Source: Sipunculus nudus | Taxonomy: Eukaryota > Annelida > Sipuncula > Golfingiida > Sipunculidae | NCBI GenBank assembly: GCA_026874595.1 | Contig: CM049322.1 | Span: 5,255,900-5,319,899 of the forward strand | Reading direction: 5' to 3' | Length of the DNA: 64,000 nt | In this document: one piece after another, positions 1 to 12,949 of the stretch | How positions within the stretch are numbered: the stretch's first letter is position 1 | How the letters are laid out: each line of letters begins with the position of its first letter | Program-made: the position numbers and the translations under genes | Notes under the pieces: generated by a model | What the model was told of the DNA's origin: nothing | Seen by the model: the letters and a program-made list of their open reading frames with translations, nothing else | The model's database searches: none

Positions 1-50
1 ACCTTCAACTGATCAGACAGGAAGTCATTCTCTTTGTTAATTATTAATTG

Positions 51-200
51 AAGGCCGATCTGAATTCTTATCAGGATCTGGTCTGGACCAATTGGGAATG
101 GTCTAGACCAGAACTTGATCAGGATTTGTTCCAGCCTTAATCCCAGTTGAGATTTGGTCTAGACTAATTGCTGATTGGTCCAGATCAGGATCTGGGCCAT
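51..200. repeat. Cluster of imperfect GATCAGGATCTGG / GGTCTAGACC repeats
   Basis: Variants of ATCAGGATCTGG and GGTCTGGACCAATTG recur four to five times in both orientations, including the palindrome GGTCTAGACC and near-palindrome TGGTCTGGACCA. ATTGGTCCAGATC near 175 is the inverse of GATCTGGTCTGGACCAAT near 74. It may be part of an inverted-repeat element whose left side lies near the window start. Confidence 0.5.
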
Positions 201-789
201 TACATATATATAATCAATGCAAATTTGAAATAATATATTAATGCAAAAATCCATACATGTTATGCATTATAACACACAGCAACATGGCGCTCCATCAATT
301 GTGTTGATGGTAGAGTAAACCAGGTTACCATTATGTCGTGCACAGAGATCAGTGGTGTTTCATTGTTTCAAGGTCTCATATTAAAGTTATTATGCTGGTG
401 TGTTTGAATGCTGCAGACCTAAATATGAGATGACTGTATACAACACTACAGAGGGCTTTAGATGGCGGTGTATCATGGATACCAGAGTTTTACTCAACAC
501 CCCAACAAGCTCTCATTCTGCACCAATACCCAATCTCGTACAATAATACAGTATTTAAACAAGCTCCTAGGTCTACAAGACTGTTCTGCATCAATCCATT
601 TTTTGTTTTCTCTTAAATCACTCTTTTCTCCACTGAATGTATATACACCACAATGAACCCTTCAGGTATCTCAGGCACAGATAGACATATAGACTGAGTT
701 CTTTAAACTAACCAAAAGATAAACACATACAAAGATAGAAAAATAATGAGACAGTAAAATACAGACTGAATAACAGACATAGACAATTA

Positions 790-1052
790 GGCAGCCAGGG
801 GAACTAGACAGGCAAGGAGAGAGGGAGAGAGTGAGAAAAGGAGAGAGAGACAGAAAGGAAAAAACAGAGAAATAAGAGAGAGAGAAAGACAAAGAGAAAC
901 AGAAAGACAGGAAAAGAAAGAGAAAGAAAGAGAGAAAAAGGAAGAAAAAGAGAGAAGAAGAGAGACAGGGAAAGACAGAGAAAGACAGACAGACACTTAA
1001 CACTGAGAGGCAAGTTAAGTGACCCAGACAGACACAAAAAAAGAGAGATATA
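790..1052. repeat. GA-rich polypurine tract
   Basis: About 260 bp almost purely of A and G (AGAGAGA, GAAAGACAG and similar). It generates low-complexity open frames on the opposite strand that are not genes. Polypurine mirror-like tracts can form triplex DNA. Confidence 0.75.
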
Positions 1053-1998
1053 TATGGGTTAAATATAACATCAAAACACTGATGTAATTGATGGGAGCAG
1101 TAATTGCTTTTTACACTTTCTTAATTATGGAAAGAAAAAAAGAATAATTTAGTGAATGAGAACATCACGGGAAAAGTATGGTGTAAGCAAAAAGAGAGGC
1201 ACGTAGCTGATGAGACTGTATGTAATAAATTCATGAATACCATGTGCCACAAGGTTATTTTTAGCATTCAGCACTGGTAACAAAAGAAAATGATGGTTTT
1301 AACATCTGACATATGGACCTTTAGTGCTCAGGTAAATGAAATATAAATATGGCTTCCCTGACAGGGTACCTGTCAACCTGGTGTAACTGTAAGTGCTCTG
1401 CACGTGTCTGACACCATACCTCTGACACCGTAACCTTGAACTCTGGGCTTGGATTTAAATCACTATTAACCCTAATGCTGCACTAAGATAACCATGGGTT
1501 GTTTGAGGTTTCATTCACAGTTATTTATTTATAGGCCTCACTACATGGAGATCTAAACAAACACACACACACACACATATACATACATACACATATGATA
1601 TATATATATAGCTCTGGAGAAAAACAACACTGTAAATTCACTACAGTCTGTTTCACGGGATGCGACCCGATCATCAGGTGAATGTTGTTAGGATGAAGCT
1701 AATGGCGTGGTTTGAAAAGCTGAGACTTTACGAGATTATGAGATTATGCTTTGTGCGTATTGGGGGGAACATTTAATGACTGACACTGATCATATTGTCC
1801 TCGGGGGCACAATAGGATTGGGCGGGGTACAGGTGCGATACTGGAACATAACAGGCACAGAGGTTTATTGTGGTTTTAATGTTTATAATTAATACAAAGA
1901 TATTTTACCAGGAAGCCCATTTGCAAGTAAGCTGATATTTAATAGGGTCCTGGGTCCTGTAGGCCATAGAGCACTTTACATCGGAGGGTAACACTACC

Positions 1999-1999
1999 T

Positions 2000-2050
<51 letters not shown>

Positions 2051-2076
2051 CTCTATATATATATATATATATATAG
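1999..2076. repeat. Compound (CT)n(TA)n(CT)n(TA)n microsatellite
   Basis: Alternating runs of CT and TA: two TA runs of about 35 and 24 bp, each preceded by a short CT run. Confidence 0.9.
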
Positions 2077-2988
2077 ACACTTAGTTGAGACTGGCTGTGA
2101 AATACCTCCCATTTATAACAGTCTCTTGTCACATTGACATTAAACTATTTATAGTTAATGACAGTTCTATAGGTCCTTAGTGTAAATTGATAAAGGCAAC
2201 ATGATAAATACTTAAAAATTGCTAAATATCTGTTGATCATATACCAGTACTCTAATAGGACAGTTCATTACATTTTATAATATGCAAATCCTTCTACATC
2301 AGAAGGCATTTTTTCCATGCCAGTTCCATGCAACCATTTGCAAGTTATGTTTTCAGAGCAGTAATAATATTGTACAAAAAAAAATTTTGGGATCTGCTCT
2401 GACCTGCATTTAGCTGTCAAATGGATGGTAATTAAATGAATGGATGGTGATTAAAAACTCACATGTATGTATAAGCTCTTAAAGTTAATGCTCAAAGGTC
2501 CTTCATTCCCTTAAACTTTAGCTCAGTGAAGGAATTTTAAACATTTGTATAAATTAACACTAACTTTTTTTATAATATTATAAAATCAGAGGAAAAGCAA
2601 AGCTCTGCAGAATTAAGCTGATCTTGATTCTGTAGTTTCACTCCCAGGTGTTTATCTCATTGTATGTTTACTGTGTTGTTATTTTTGTGATTATCTATAA
2701 TATGTTATCTGGTATTCAGGACACTGACTGGAATATAACCGGAACAAGTTTACTTGCTCCGAGATAACAAGCTTCACTACACATGATGTAGTGTGACATA
2801 GCAGGTCTAGTTAACTGGAGCCAGGAACACTAAGAACACAGAGACAGAGGGCAGCAAAATATAACGAGAACTAGTGGTAGGAACTGGATGTTCTGTCCTG
2901 ATTGATGGTTAAAAGAAATAAAAACAACCAATCATCAGTTATTAATAAATTAATCTACCTACAGACCTGTCTTCTGTATCACCATGGG

Positions 2989-3316
2989 CAGAGGTACAAG
3001 TGGACAGGGGTAGAGGCAGGCAGGGGTACAGGTGGGCAGGGATACTGGTGGGCAGGGATACTGGTGAGCAGGGATACTGGTGGGCAGGGATACAGGTGGG
3101 CAGGGGGTACAGGTGGGCAGGGATACAGGTGGGCAGGGATACAGGTGGGCAGGGGTACTGGTGGGCAGGGGTACTGGTGGGCAGGGGTACAGGTGGGCAG
3201 GGATACTGGTGGGCAGGGATACAGGTGGGCAGGGATACTGGTGGGCAGGGATACAGGTGGGCAGAGATACAGGTGGGCAGGGATACTGGTGGGCAGGGAT
3301 ACTGGTGGGTAGGGTT
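2989..3316. repeat. 16-bp G-rich minisatellite, array 1 (about 20 units)
   Basis: The unit is GGTGGGCAGGGATACT, with A/G variation after GGG and A/T variation after TAC. The first units are degenerate. Flanks differ from those of the other two arrays. Long open frames in all + strand frames and on the - strand are by-products of a stop-free 16-bp unit. Confidence 0.95.
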
Positions 3317-6278
3317 TCAACTGGACTTGGTACAGCTATAAAAGTGGACATGCACTTACAATACTGATAGTGCAACTTGGTATTGAAAACAGATGTTTGT
3401 ATGATAGCTGAATTTTGTTCACAGGCATTTTTCATCCAGAATATTAATGTTAAGTAAGCAAGAACAAGAACATCCACTCATTTCAATAACAACCCAATTA
3501 ACCTATTGTGTAACACAGAGTTCTGCAGGAGTGTGTCTGTGTTGCGCAAATCACCAAACATACTGCTGAATTTGGCAGCCAGTTTGTCTGTCAGCTACAC
3601 TCAGCACAGTCATTAAAGACGGAGCACTGGAACTTGGCTTAAGTAACTTAATAAAGTAAAGCAGGTCAATAAAAAAAAAACATATATACTTTAAAACTAA
3701 TACATCAGTTCTTTTAATTTCAAAGTCCACCAAAAGTAAAGAACTAACTGTGGAGCTAAGCTGACCATTCAGGGACTGTAACAGGGCCACCATCACCACC
3801 CTCTAGACAGTAGAGTCTCCTTGTCCAGGCTGTGTTTACTGTGTGCTGTCTGGTGGTGCATCTTCTGTTCACACTGGTCACAAAATCAGACCAGCCAATT
3901 GGTCAGCTGCCAGGCCATATGTCCAGTGTAGTAGTGTCATTCAGTCCAAAGTAAGCAGTGTTCTTTACTTTGGTAACTTAAAAATAGCATTCAGTTTGAA
4001 CCATTTTTGTCCAGAGTTATGGTTTAATTTTTATATGATTTAAGATCATTTTTTTATATAAAAAAAACAGTAAAATAAGTGAAATTAAATGTTCTTTCAT
4101 TATATGTTCAATTAAATTCTTGTATTATTGAAAAAAAATCCTGCAGAGGTAAAGTAAATAAAATAATTTTCATAAAATCTACATTATATATAAGTAGAAT
4201 TGTTCAATGTAAATATTTAAAAAATAATTAAGAACTTTTTATAATTAAAAGTGGTCTGAACTCATGCTTTCTCAGTATGTTGTAATATGGATTGAAGACA
4301 TGCTAAACAACTCATGAAATCCTTAATTCACTTCAGGGGAGCTCTCATTTGAACTCTGGCTGCACATTTTTTCAGTAGAATATACATTTCCATCTTGGCA
4401 CTGTTTGTGTTGCCTTATCAGAAGTATGCAGCACTTGTCTGCTGGTTAGAGAGCCCACCAGCCCTGAGACAGTCTCCCTCAAGTGGTTCTTATCAGCAGG
4501 GTGTTGCTGTTTGCAAGGTCATCTCAGGGTCAAGTGTTCAGTAAAAAAAATGCAAGGTCTTACTTTTTTATGTGTATGAGGCATTTATTTTACTCTGTAT
4601 TTTTATATCTCATAATGCAAATTATAGATTTTGATAAACATTCATTTGACACACACACATTATACTATCTGTTTGTGCTGCATCTGCACACAAGCTGTTG
4701 TGGCTTACCAATTTAGCTGATATGACTTACCTTTTGGCTAATCATAAGTCATCCAGCATACTCCTGATACTGCATAGTAAGCCCTATCAGGAATTCAACA
4801 CAGGTCATATAAAATTTATAAAACAAATTGGCTGATGTTGCGTACCCAGCGGTATGTCATTTACATCAGATACAAATTTACAAAAGTGTTAAACCAGGAA
4901 TACCAAGAAAATTAAACAGCTGAATAGGTGACCAAGTAAAAAAACAGTTGATATTAACACTAACTTGGTCACTTATTCAGTATATTTATATAATTGCTTG
5001 CATAAGGGTATTGTACAAGTTGCAGGTTATATTTTGTGTTTTGCACATGGTAGGAGTTGCAGGTTATATTTTGTGTTTTGCACATGGTAGGTCAGTCTCT
5101 TTATAAAACCTGCAGCTGTGTACACAAAGTGCATAAGAGAGTTCACAGGAGTCAGGGACACTGAGGGCTCACACAGGGGGCTGCATGAATGGTTCATCCC
5201 CCTGTAGAAAGGCAGCAATATACTGTGACTGACATTAGACTAAAATCAGAGGGACCAGTGTTCCTTTGTGTTATTTGTTTTAGTGCTATGACATGAGGGC
5301 CTCTGTATGGAATCTTGAGGTTGCATTAACTCCCTCAGGAAGGGAGGCAGATTGTATTATCATTACCCCTGTACTTTGATCTGTGAATCTGTTGTATAAT
5401 TTATTGTTTATGTAAAGCTCATCCCTTATATAAAAGCTCATTTCATGCATGCACTGTGTTGACTGGTGACGTGTGTACAGGGCAGTTACCAAACCGGTGG
5501 AAAACACCTGATTTTTGGTAACTCAATGTGATAATTATAATACATGATCTTCATTTATATATGTATTAATAACTCGTACAATTTACATATAAATTATTCA
5601 TATTTCTTAAAATTGTTTATTTACATGATCTTGTTTACTACCTATGAATATTCATATGCACTGCAATAAGCAAAATAATGGCAAATAATGTGTATTAAAT
5701 GAATATTCATCATTCATGAATAATCATATTCAGTCAATCAGGACATAGTTATAATACAGTAGTTTCAACAATTTTAAATAAAAGACATAAAGATACAGCA
5801 TTGTGGCAGAACAGCATGCAGTCATAAATGCCACCGCCAGTTATTATATAATAAGATTAAAATTCATTGATATAAAAGTTCCATTTTTATTCACCTTTAC
5901 ATTTAAATGGTGAAACAAACTACATTGAACTTAAGGATGAAAAATCTGTTAGTATTTTGGGGCATAATTTATTCATAATAATATGACCGTTACTCACTCA
6001 AAATATGTTCAGTCTTTCAGAAAGGGACATCCAAGGTCTGGTTAAATGACCCCAAATAAGATCAATGTACCAATGAAAAATGTAAAGGGTATTTTTTTCA
6101 GTATTGATAAAAGACACATTGGTTTGACCATTGAGAATAGCAGTTAGGTGTTGTCACCATGATTTGGCACATTTGAGGGTTATTCTGGTGTAGGGGTGAA
6201 AATGTGTGAACCGGAATTGTTACCCCAGTTTCTGGTCAAACGATCAGGCCCAGGGCACGTGGACGTTGGCTGACAAGT
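3317..6278. other. Intergenic, AT-rich, no gene seen
   Basis: No supported exon. There is a small direct duplication of about 37 bp at 5,020-5,091 (TTGCAGGTTATATTTTGTG twice) and A/T-rich sequence otherwise. Confidence 0.6.
5020..5091. repeat. Two-copy tandem duplication, about 37-bp unit
   Basis: TTGCAGGTTATATTTTGTG followed by TTTTGCACATGGTAGG occurs twice in direct succession, essentially without differences. Confidence 0.85.
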
Positions 6279-6459
6279 ATGACTGAAACAGAGCCAAGGT
6301 CACTCCAGGTTAATGCATGTCAGCTATAAGCCTATAACTGCTGGTGACTTGTAAATTGTAAGTGGTAATATTCAAGTTGCACCAGCTGAATCTGGGTTAA
6401 TTACATGTATTGCCCAGGTCTAATTAGTTTTAAGACACTGCATGGTACATCTATAACTA

Positions 6460-6508
<49 letters not shown>

Positions 6509-6974
6509 TGTCAATTTATGAATAAATAAATATATATAAATATATATATATATAAAGTTGGCATCTTTAAATTATGTATTATTATAACATCTGGTTTGAA
6601 AACAGTGCGTATGGTGTATATTGATATTTATATATAATTTATATACCATTATAGTAAAGTTGATTTTTTATAATATGTAAAGCACACTTAATTTATTATT
6701 AGGCATACTAATTCATACTAACATATGTATATAATAATCAATAGACAGAGTAATTTCTGTGATTGTTCATATTTCAGATCACCATTATTAACATTTGTAA
6801 TGAGTACAATATTTTACATTTAAACTCACATAATGCTATAATTAAATATGTACCAGAATGATTATATACCAAATAATATATAGTTCATCATCATGTATGA
6901 CCTTCCCCACTCAACCTTCATGCTGGTTACAAATTCTCTCAATATTTTACACTGTTGAATAATCAAGAAATTTT

Positions 6975-7281
6975 ACTGGTGGGCAGGGATACAGGTGGGC
7001 AGGGGTACTGGTGGGCAGGGATACTGGTGGGCAGGGATACAGGTGGGCAGGGATACAGGTGGACAGGGGTACTGGTGGGCAGGGATACTGGTGGGTAGGG
7101 CTACTGGTGGGCAGGGATACAGGTGGGCAGGGATACAGGTGGGCAGGGATACTGGTGGGCAGGGATACAGGTGGGCAGGGATACAGGTGGGCAGGGGTAC
7201 TGGTGAGCAGGGATACTGGTGGGCAGGGATACTGGTGGGCAGGGATACAGGTGGGCAGGGATACAGGTGGGCAGGGATACA
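6975..7281. repeat. 16-bp minisatellite, array 2 (about 19 units)
   Basis: Same GGTGGGCAGGGATACT unit as array 1. Bounded by AATCAAGAAATTTTACT on the left and ACAGGGTTTAATCTG on the right, identical to the boundaries of array 3. Confidence 0.95.
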
Positions 7282-7428
7282 GGGTTTAATCTGTAACATC
7301 ATTTATAACGCATATCAGTTATAGCTACACATATATATATATATGGTAGTGAAAAGGGGACAATCACTTGTGGAATGGGTTCTAGTGAAATCATAAAGGA
7401 ATGGTACACCACATGTAGAAAAGTACTA

Positions 7429-7600
7429 CAGTGACACCTCATTGTGTCAAACTTGCTTATGTCAAACTCAAAGGTACAGACTTGATATTCTTGACAACTC
7501 TGGTTAAATTATTACCAAATAAAACCCGTTTGTGTCGAACCTGGGCTGTGTTGAAGTTTTCTGAGGTTCCCTTTGACTTCGACATAATGAGGTTTCACAG
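7429..7600. mobile_element. 172-bp pogo/mariner-like MITE (copy 1)
   Basis: Flanked by TA on both sides. Left end CAGTGACACCTCATTGTGTC; right end inverted CTGTGAAACCTCATTATGTC. CAGTG(A/G)AACCTC termini with TA target duplications are typical of Tc1/mariner-pogo MITEs. No transposase is present. Confidence 0.7.
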
Positions 7601-8271
7601 TATTAACTTGTGTAAGTGGACTCAGCATAAACCTTTGATCTTACTAAGTCATTTCCTGTTTTTGCAGGATGAAATCATTCTGATACTGCCGATACTGTCT
7701 AGACAAATAATAAACATTAATGGTTTATATCTAATATACAATCATATATTTAACATGCATATAGTGTTTGTGGCTGTGACTACTGTTTATATCAATGTAG
7801 CTGCATGTAACATTTTGATATAGATAAATAGATAGATAATCCAGTTTACCCACGAAAAAAACTAATTTTCCATCTCTGATAGGTTATTCATAAGTGCACA
7901 ATTTGCTTGTCACACAGGATTTAAAAAAAAAATAAAAACACTTTATAAATATTAAGTATTTGTTGTCATGAGAAGCCAGGTGTGTATGAGTTTTAGGATA
8001 CTGTAAATACATCATTTGACTGGGCGTGGTTCAGCATTCCACCCGACAGTAAATGAAGTCCTCAGTGTTTGCGTGCGTAGTGGCTGTTCCATGACTGAAA
8101 CAGAGCCAAGGTCACTCCAGGTTAATGCATGTCAGCTATAAGCCTATAACTGCTGGTGACTTGTAAATTGTAAGTGGTAATATTCAAGTTGCACCAGCTG
8201 AATCTGGGTTAATTACATGTATTGCCCAGGTCTAATTAGTTTTAAGACACTGCATGGTACATCTATAACTA

Positions 8272-8306
<35 letters not shown>

Positions 8307-8774
8307 TGTCAATTTATGAATAAATAAATATATATATAAATATATATATATATAAAGTTGGCATCTTTAAATTATGTATTATTATAACATCTGGTTTGAA
8401 AACAGTGCGTATGGTGTATATTGATATTTATATATAATTTATATACCATTATAGTAAAGTTGATTTTTTATAATATGTAAAGCACACTTAATTTATTATT
8501 AGGCATACTAATTCATACTAACATATATATATAATAATCAATAGACAGAGTAATTTCTGTGATTGTTCATATTTCAGACCACCATTATTAACATTTGTAA
8601 TGAGTACAATATTTTACATTTAAACTCACATAATGCTATAATTAAATATGTACCAGAATGATTATATACCAAATAATATATAGTTCATCATCATGTATGA
8701 CCTTCCCCACTCAACCTTCATGCTGGTTACAAATTCTCTCAATATTTTACACTGTTGAATAATCAAGAAATTTT

Positions 8775-10714
8775 ACTGGTGGGCAGGGATACAGGTGGGC
8801 AGGGGTACTGGTGGGCAGGGATACTGGTGGGTAGGGATACTGGTGGGCAGGGATACTGGTGGGTAGGGATACTGGTGGGCAGGGATACAGGTGGGCAGGG
8901 ATACAGGTGGGCAGGGATACTGGTGGGCAGGGATACAGGTGGGCAGGGATACAGGTGGGCAGGGGTACTGGTGGGCAGGGATACTGGTGGGCAGGGATAC
9001 AGGTGGGCAGGGATACAGGTGGGCAGGGGTACTGGTGGGCAGGGATACTGGTGGGCAGGGATACTGGTGGGCAGGGATACAGGTGGGCAGGGGTACTGGT
9101 GGGCAGGGATACTGGTGGGCAGGGATACAGGTGGGCAGGGATACAGGTGGGCAGGGATACTGGTGGGCAGGGATACAGGTGGGCAGGGGTACTGGTGGGC
9201 AGGGATACTGGTGGGCAGGGATACAGGTGGGCAGGGATACAGGTGGGCAGGGGTACAGGTGGGCAGGGGTACAGGTGGGCAGGGATACTGGTGGGCAGGG
9301 ATACTGGTGGGCAGGGATACTGGTGGGCAGGGATACTGGTGGGCAGGGATACTGGTGGGCAGGGATACTGGTGGGCAGGGATACTGGTGGGTAGGGATAC
9401 TGGTGGGTAGGGATACTGGTGGGTAGGGATACTGGTGGGCAGGGGTACTGGTGGGCAGGGATACTGGTGGGTAGGGATACTGGTGGGCAGGGATACAGGT
9501 GGGCAGGGATACAGGTGGGCAGGGATACTGGTGGGCAGGGATACAGGTGGGCAGGGATACAGGTGGGCAGGGGTACTGGTGGGCAGGGATACTGGTGGGC
9601 AGGGATACAGGTGGGCAGGGATACTGGTGGGCAGGGATACAGGTGGGCAGGGATACAGGTGGGCAGGGGTACTGGTGGGCAGGGATACTGGTGGGCAGGG
9701 ATACTGGTGGGCAGGGATACAGGTGGGCAGGGGTACTGGTGGGCAGGGATACTGGTGGGCAGGGATACAGGTGGGCAGGGATACAGGTGGGCAGGGATAC
9801 TGGTGGGCAGGGGTACAGGTGGGCAGGGGTACTGGTGGGCAGGGATACTGGTGGGCAGGGATACAGGTGGGCAGGGATACAGGTGGGCAGGGGTACAGGT
9901 GGGCAGGGGTACAGGTGGGCAGGGATACTGGTGGGCAGGGATACTGGTGGGCAGGGATACTGGTGGGCAGGGATACTGGTGGGCAGGGATACTGGTGGGC
10001 AGGGATACTGGTGGGTAGGGATACTGGTGGGTAGGGATACTGGTGGGTAGGGATACTGGTGGGCAGGGATACAGGTGGGCAGGGATACAGGTGGGCAGGG
10101 ATACAGGTGGGCAGGGATACTGGTGGGCAGGGATACTGGTGGGCAGGGATACAGGTGGGCAGGGATACAGGTGGGTAGGGATACTGGTGGGCAGGGATAC
10201 TGGTGGGCAGGGATACTGGTGGGCAGGGATACTGGTGGGCAGGGATACAGGTGGGCAGGGATACAGGTGGGCAGGGATACAGGTGGGTAGGGATACTGGT
10301 GGGCAGGGATACTGGTGGGCAGGGATACTGGTGGGCAGGGATACTGGTGGGCAGGGATACAGGTGGGCAGGGATACAGGTGGGCAGGGATACTGGTGGGC
10401 AGGGATACTGGTGGGCAGGGATACAGGTGGGTAGGGATACTGGTGGGCAGGGATACTGGTTGGCAGGGATACTGGTGGGCAGGGATACTGGTGGGCAGGG
10501 ATACAGGTGGGCAGGGATACAGGTGGGCAGGGATACTGGTGGGCAGGGATACAGGTGGGCAGGGATACTGGTGGGCAGGGATACAGGTGGGCAGGGGTAC
10601 TGGTGGGCAGGGATACAGGTGGGCAGGGATACAGGTGGGCAGGGATACTGGTGGGCAGGGATACAGGTGGGCAGGGGTACTGGTGGGCAGGGATACTGGT
10701 GGGCAGGGATACAG
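8775..10714. repeat. 16-bp minisatellite, array 3 (about 121 units) with higher-order repeats
   Basis: An uninterrupted run of the 16-bp unit. Variant order repeats at an offset of about 640 bp (40 units): the stretch from 9,001 matches that from 9,641 with few changes, and both blocks end in a cluster of GGGTAGGG variants (9,388-9,440 and 10,012-10,050). Open frames of up to 653 codons exist because no phase contains a stop; they are not genes. Confidence 0.95.
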
Positions 10715-10860
10715 GGTTTAATCTGTAACATCATTTATAACGCATATCAGTTATAGCTACACATATATATATATATGGTAATGAAAAGGGGACAATCACT
10801 TGTGGAATGGGTTCTAGTGAAATCATAAAGGAATGGTACACTACATGTAGAAAAGTACTA

Positions 10861-11032
10861 CAGTGACACCTCATTGTGTCAAACTTGCTTATGTCAAACT
10901 CAATGGTACAGACTTGATATTCTTGACAACTCTGGTTAAATTATTACCAAATAAAACCCGTTTGTGTCGAACCTGGGCTGTGTTGAAGTTTTCTGAGGTT
11001 CCCTTTGACTTCGACATAATGAGGTTTCACAG
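10861..11032. mobile_element. 172-bp pogo/mariner-like MITE (copy 2, carried by the segmental duplication)
   Basis: Same element as at 7,429 with identical ends and TA flanks. It was duplicated with the segment rather than inserted independently. Confidence 0.7.
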
Positions 11033-12170
11033 TATTAACTTGTGTAAGTGGACTCAGCATAAACCTTTGATCTTACTAAGTCATTTCCTGTTTTTGCAGG
11101 ATGAAATCATTCTGATACTGCCGATACTGTCTAGACAAATAATAAACATTGATGGTTTATATCTAATATACAAACATATATTTAACATGCATATAGTGTT
11201 TGTGGCTGTGATTACTGTTTATATCAATGTAGCTGCATGTAACATTTTGATATAGATAAATAGATACATAATCCAGTTTACCCACGAAAAAAACTAATTT
11301 TCCATCTCTGATAGGTTATTCATAAGTGCACAATTTGCTTGTCACACAGGATTTAAAAAAAAAATAAAAACACTTTATAAATATTAAGTATTTGTTGTCA
11401 TGAGAAGCCAGGTGTGTATGAGTTTTAGGATACTGTAAATACATCATTTGACTGGGCGTGGTTCAGCATTCCACCCGACAGTAAATGAAGTCCTCAGTGT
11501 TTGCGTGCGTAGTGGCTGTTCCATGCAGCCCAGTTAAACAAATGCCACACTTTGAAAACAGATAAAAATGACAGCAAACCAAAAACAAATAGACCAGAAT
11601 AAAAAAAAAGGGTCATTTAGTCAAATGGGTAACAAAAATAAAAATTGTTTAAATATAGTATTGTGGTAAATAAATGAAACTTTATCATTAATTAATCCTC
11701 TTACTCTTAAGCAAGGAGTTTATTTCTTTGTCATGACATATTTGGTTAACAATGTTTATGGGTAGGCATCCGTACTGTTACTGCTTTAGAAGTTGACTTT
11801 ATAGCCTCAGTATTCTTTTCCTCAGATGCATGTCTTTACTCTAACTGCTGCTTGGATACTTATGTCTTTGTCTTTAGGTAATTAACTCCTGCATACTTTA
11901 TTTACCTTTTTAATAGTGTGAAAGAAACACCAAGACAAGCTAATGAAAGCAGACATACTTCACGATTACAGACCATCAGGTGTATAACTAAATGAACATT
12001 TTTAACATTACATGATATTCTGTTCGTCATTGCTCGAGTTGTTTTTTTTAACAAACACACGCAATAAAAAAAAAACACACAAACATGAATGGGGATAACC
12101 ACACAAACTCTCCTGGTCAAGGCAATTAATATAGGTTACCATTCAACTATAAAATATTATCATATTCATA

Positions 12171-12173
<3 letters not shown>

Positions 12174-12263
<90 letters not shown>
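12174..12263. repeat. (TA)45 microsatellite
   Basis: Ninety uninterrupted bases of alternating A and T, the longest pure microsatellite in the window. The open frame through it is artefactual. Confidence 0.97.
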
Positions 12264-12265
<2 letters not shown>

Positions 12266-12949
12266 GGACTATGGTCTGTTCCACTCTCTCTGTGTACAGT
12301 TAATGAGGTGAAACATGTGGTGATGTATATAGATGGCCTTACCAGGAATCCTGTTTCTAGCTCATATTAAAGTGTTGGCAGTAATTAGGGGGTGTCATTT
12401 GGTACATGGCATGGCGGAAGCTCAGCTTAAGTGCTCAGAGCACCTGGTAAACCACACATGGTACATGCTGTTTATCACACAAATGTACTCTGAAATGTAT
12501 TGTTGAGGCCACATGTGTTTGTTATCAGTCGTTTTTCTCTTTCTGTACTTATCTGATTGACTTGAGGTCACAGAGGTTTGGTGTTAATTGGTATTTGTGT
12601 TAAGGTCAGCTCTTCAACCGTACTATTAGCTGGTGTTTGTAATGGTTGCGTCTCTATTGAATTGGCATCAAGTGTGTTGAACAGAGTTTCATTTTAGTAC
12701 AGGTAACCTATAGGTTCAATTACTTTTTTTTAAACCTAAGTAAATACATATATATAACCGCAGAGTTCCATTTCAGTTTGGGACTACGTGACAGGCTGTA
12801 ACACTTGCTTCCTGTCATTTATCATTTCCTAGTGGGACCAAGGCCTGGTGTCTAAGGCACCTGCAGATGTGCATGTAATTATCCTAAATGCTGCATGGTT
12901 CATAACACCAAGGAACCTCTCTAAAGATGCCATAGTTTGTTAGTGATAC

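Larger units (their letters stand above)
201..2988. other. Intergenic, AT-rich, no gene seen
   Basis: It contains a polypurine GA tract, an AC run near 1,560 and a compound CT/TA microsatellite. No exon with splice sites and a convincing peptide was found on either strand. Confidence 0.6.
6279..8090. repeat. Segmental tandem duplication, copy 1 (about 1.8 kb)
   Basis: Starts at ATGACTGAAACAGAGCCAAG and is repeated in full from 8,091. Order: about 690 bp of AT-rich flank, a short minisatellite, then a MITE and about 490 bp of flank. Outside microsatellites I see only about nine substitutions between the copies, for example CATATGTATATAAT against CATATATATATAAT near 6,724/8,524. Confidence 0.95.
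8091..11525. repeat. Segmental tandem duplication, copy 2 (about 3.4 kb, minisatellite expanded)
   Basis: A direct copy of 6,279-8,090. The junction has the trinucleotide ATG at both breakpoints (TTCCATG|ACTG at 8,093 and TTCCATG|CAGC at 11,525). Nearly all the extra length is the minisatellite, about 1,940 bp here against about 307 bp in copy 1. Confidence 0.95.

Noticed and set aside
671-1037. Ser/Leu/Phe-rich - strand open frames
   Set aside because: They are translations of the GA-rich polypurine tract.
2902-3477. Gly/Trp-rich and Pro-rich open frames around array 1
   Set aside because: Same repeat artefact as array 3; no splice signals or independent conservation.
7431-7823. 130-codon open frame (and its copy at 10,863)
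   Set aside because: It begins within a MITE; its similarity to the second copy reflects the segmental duplication.
8773-10734. 653-codon proline-rich open frame on the - strand
   Set aside because: It is entirely minisatellite; the 16-bp unit lacks stops in all phases, and equal frames occur on the other strand.
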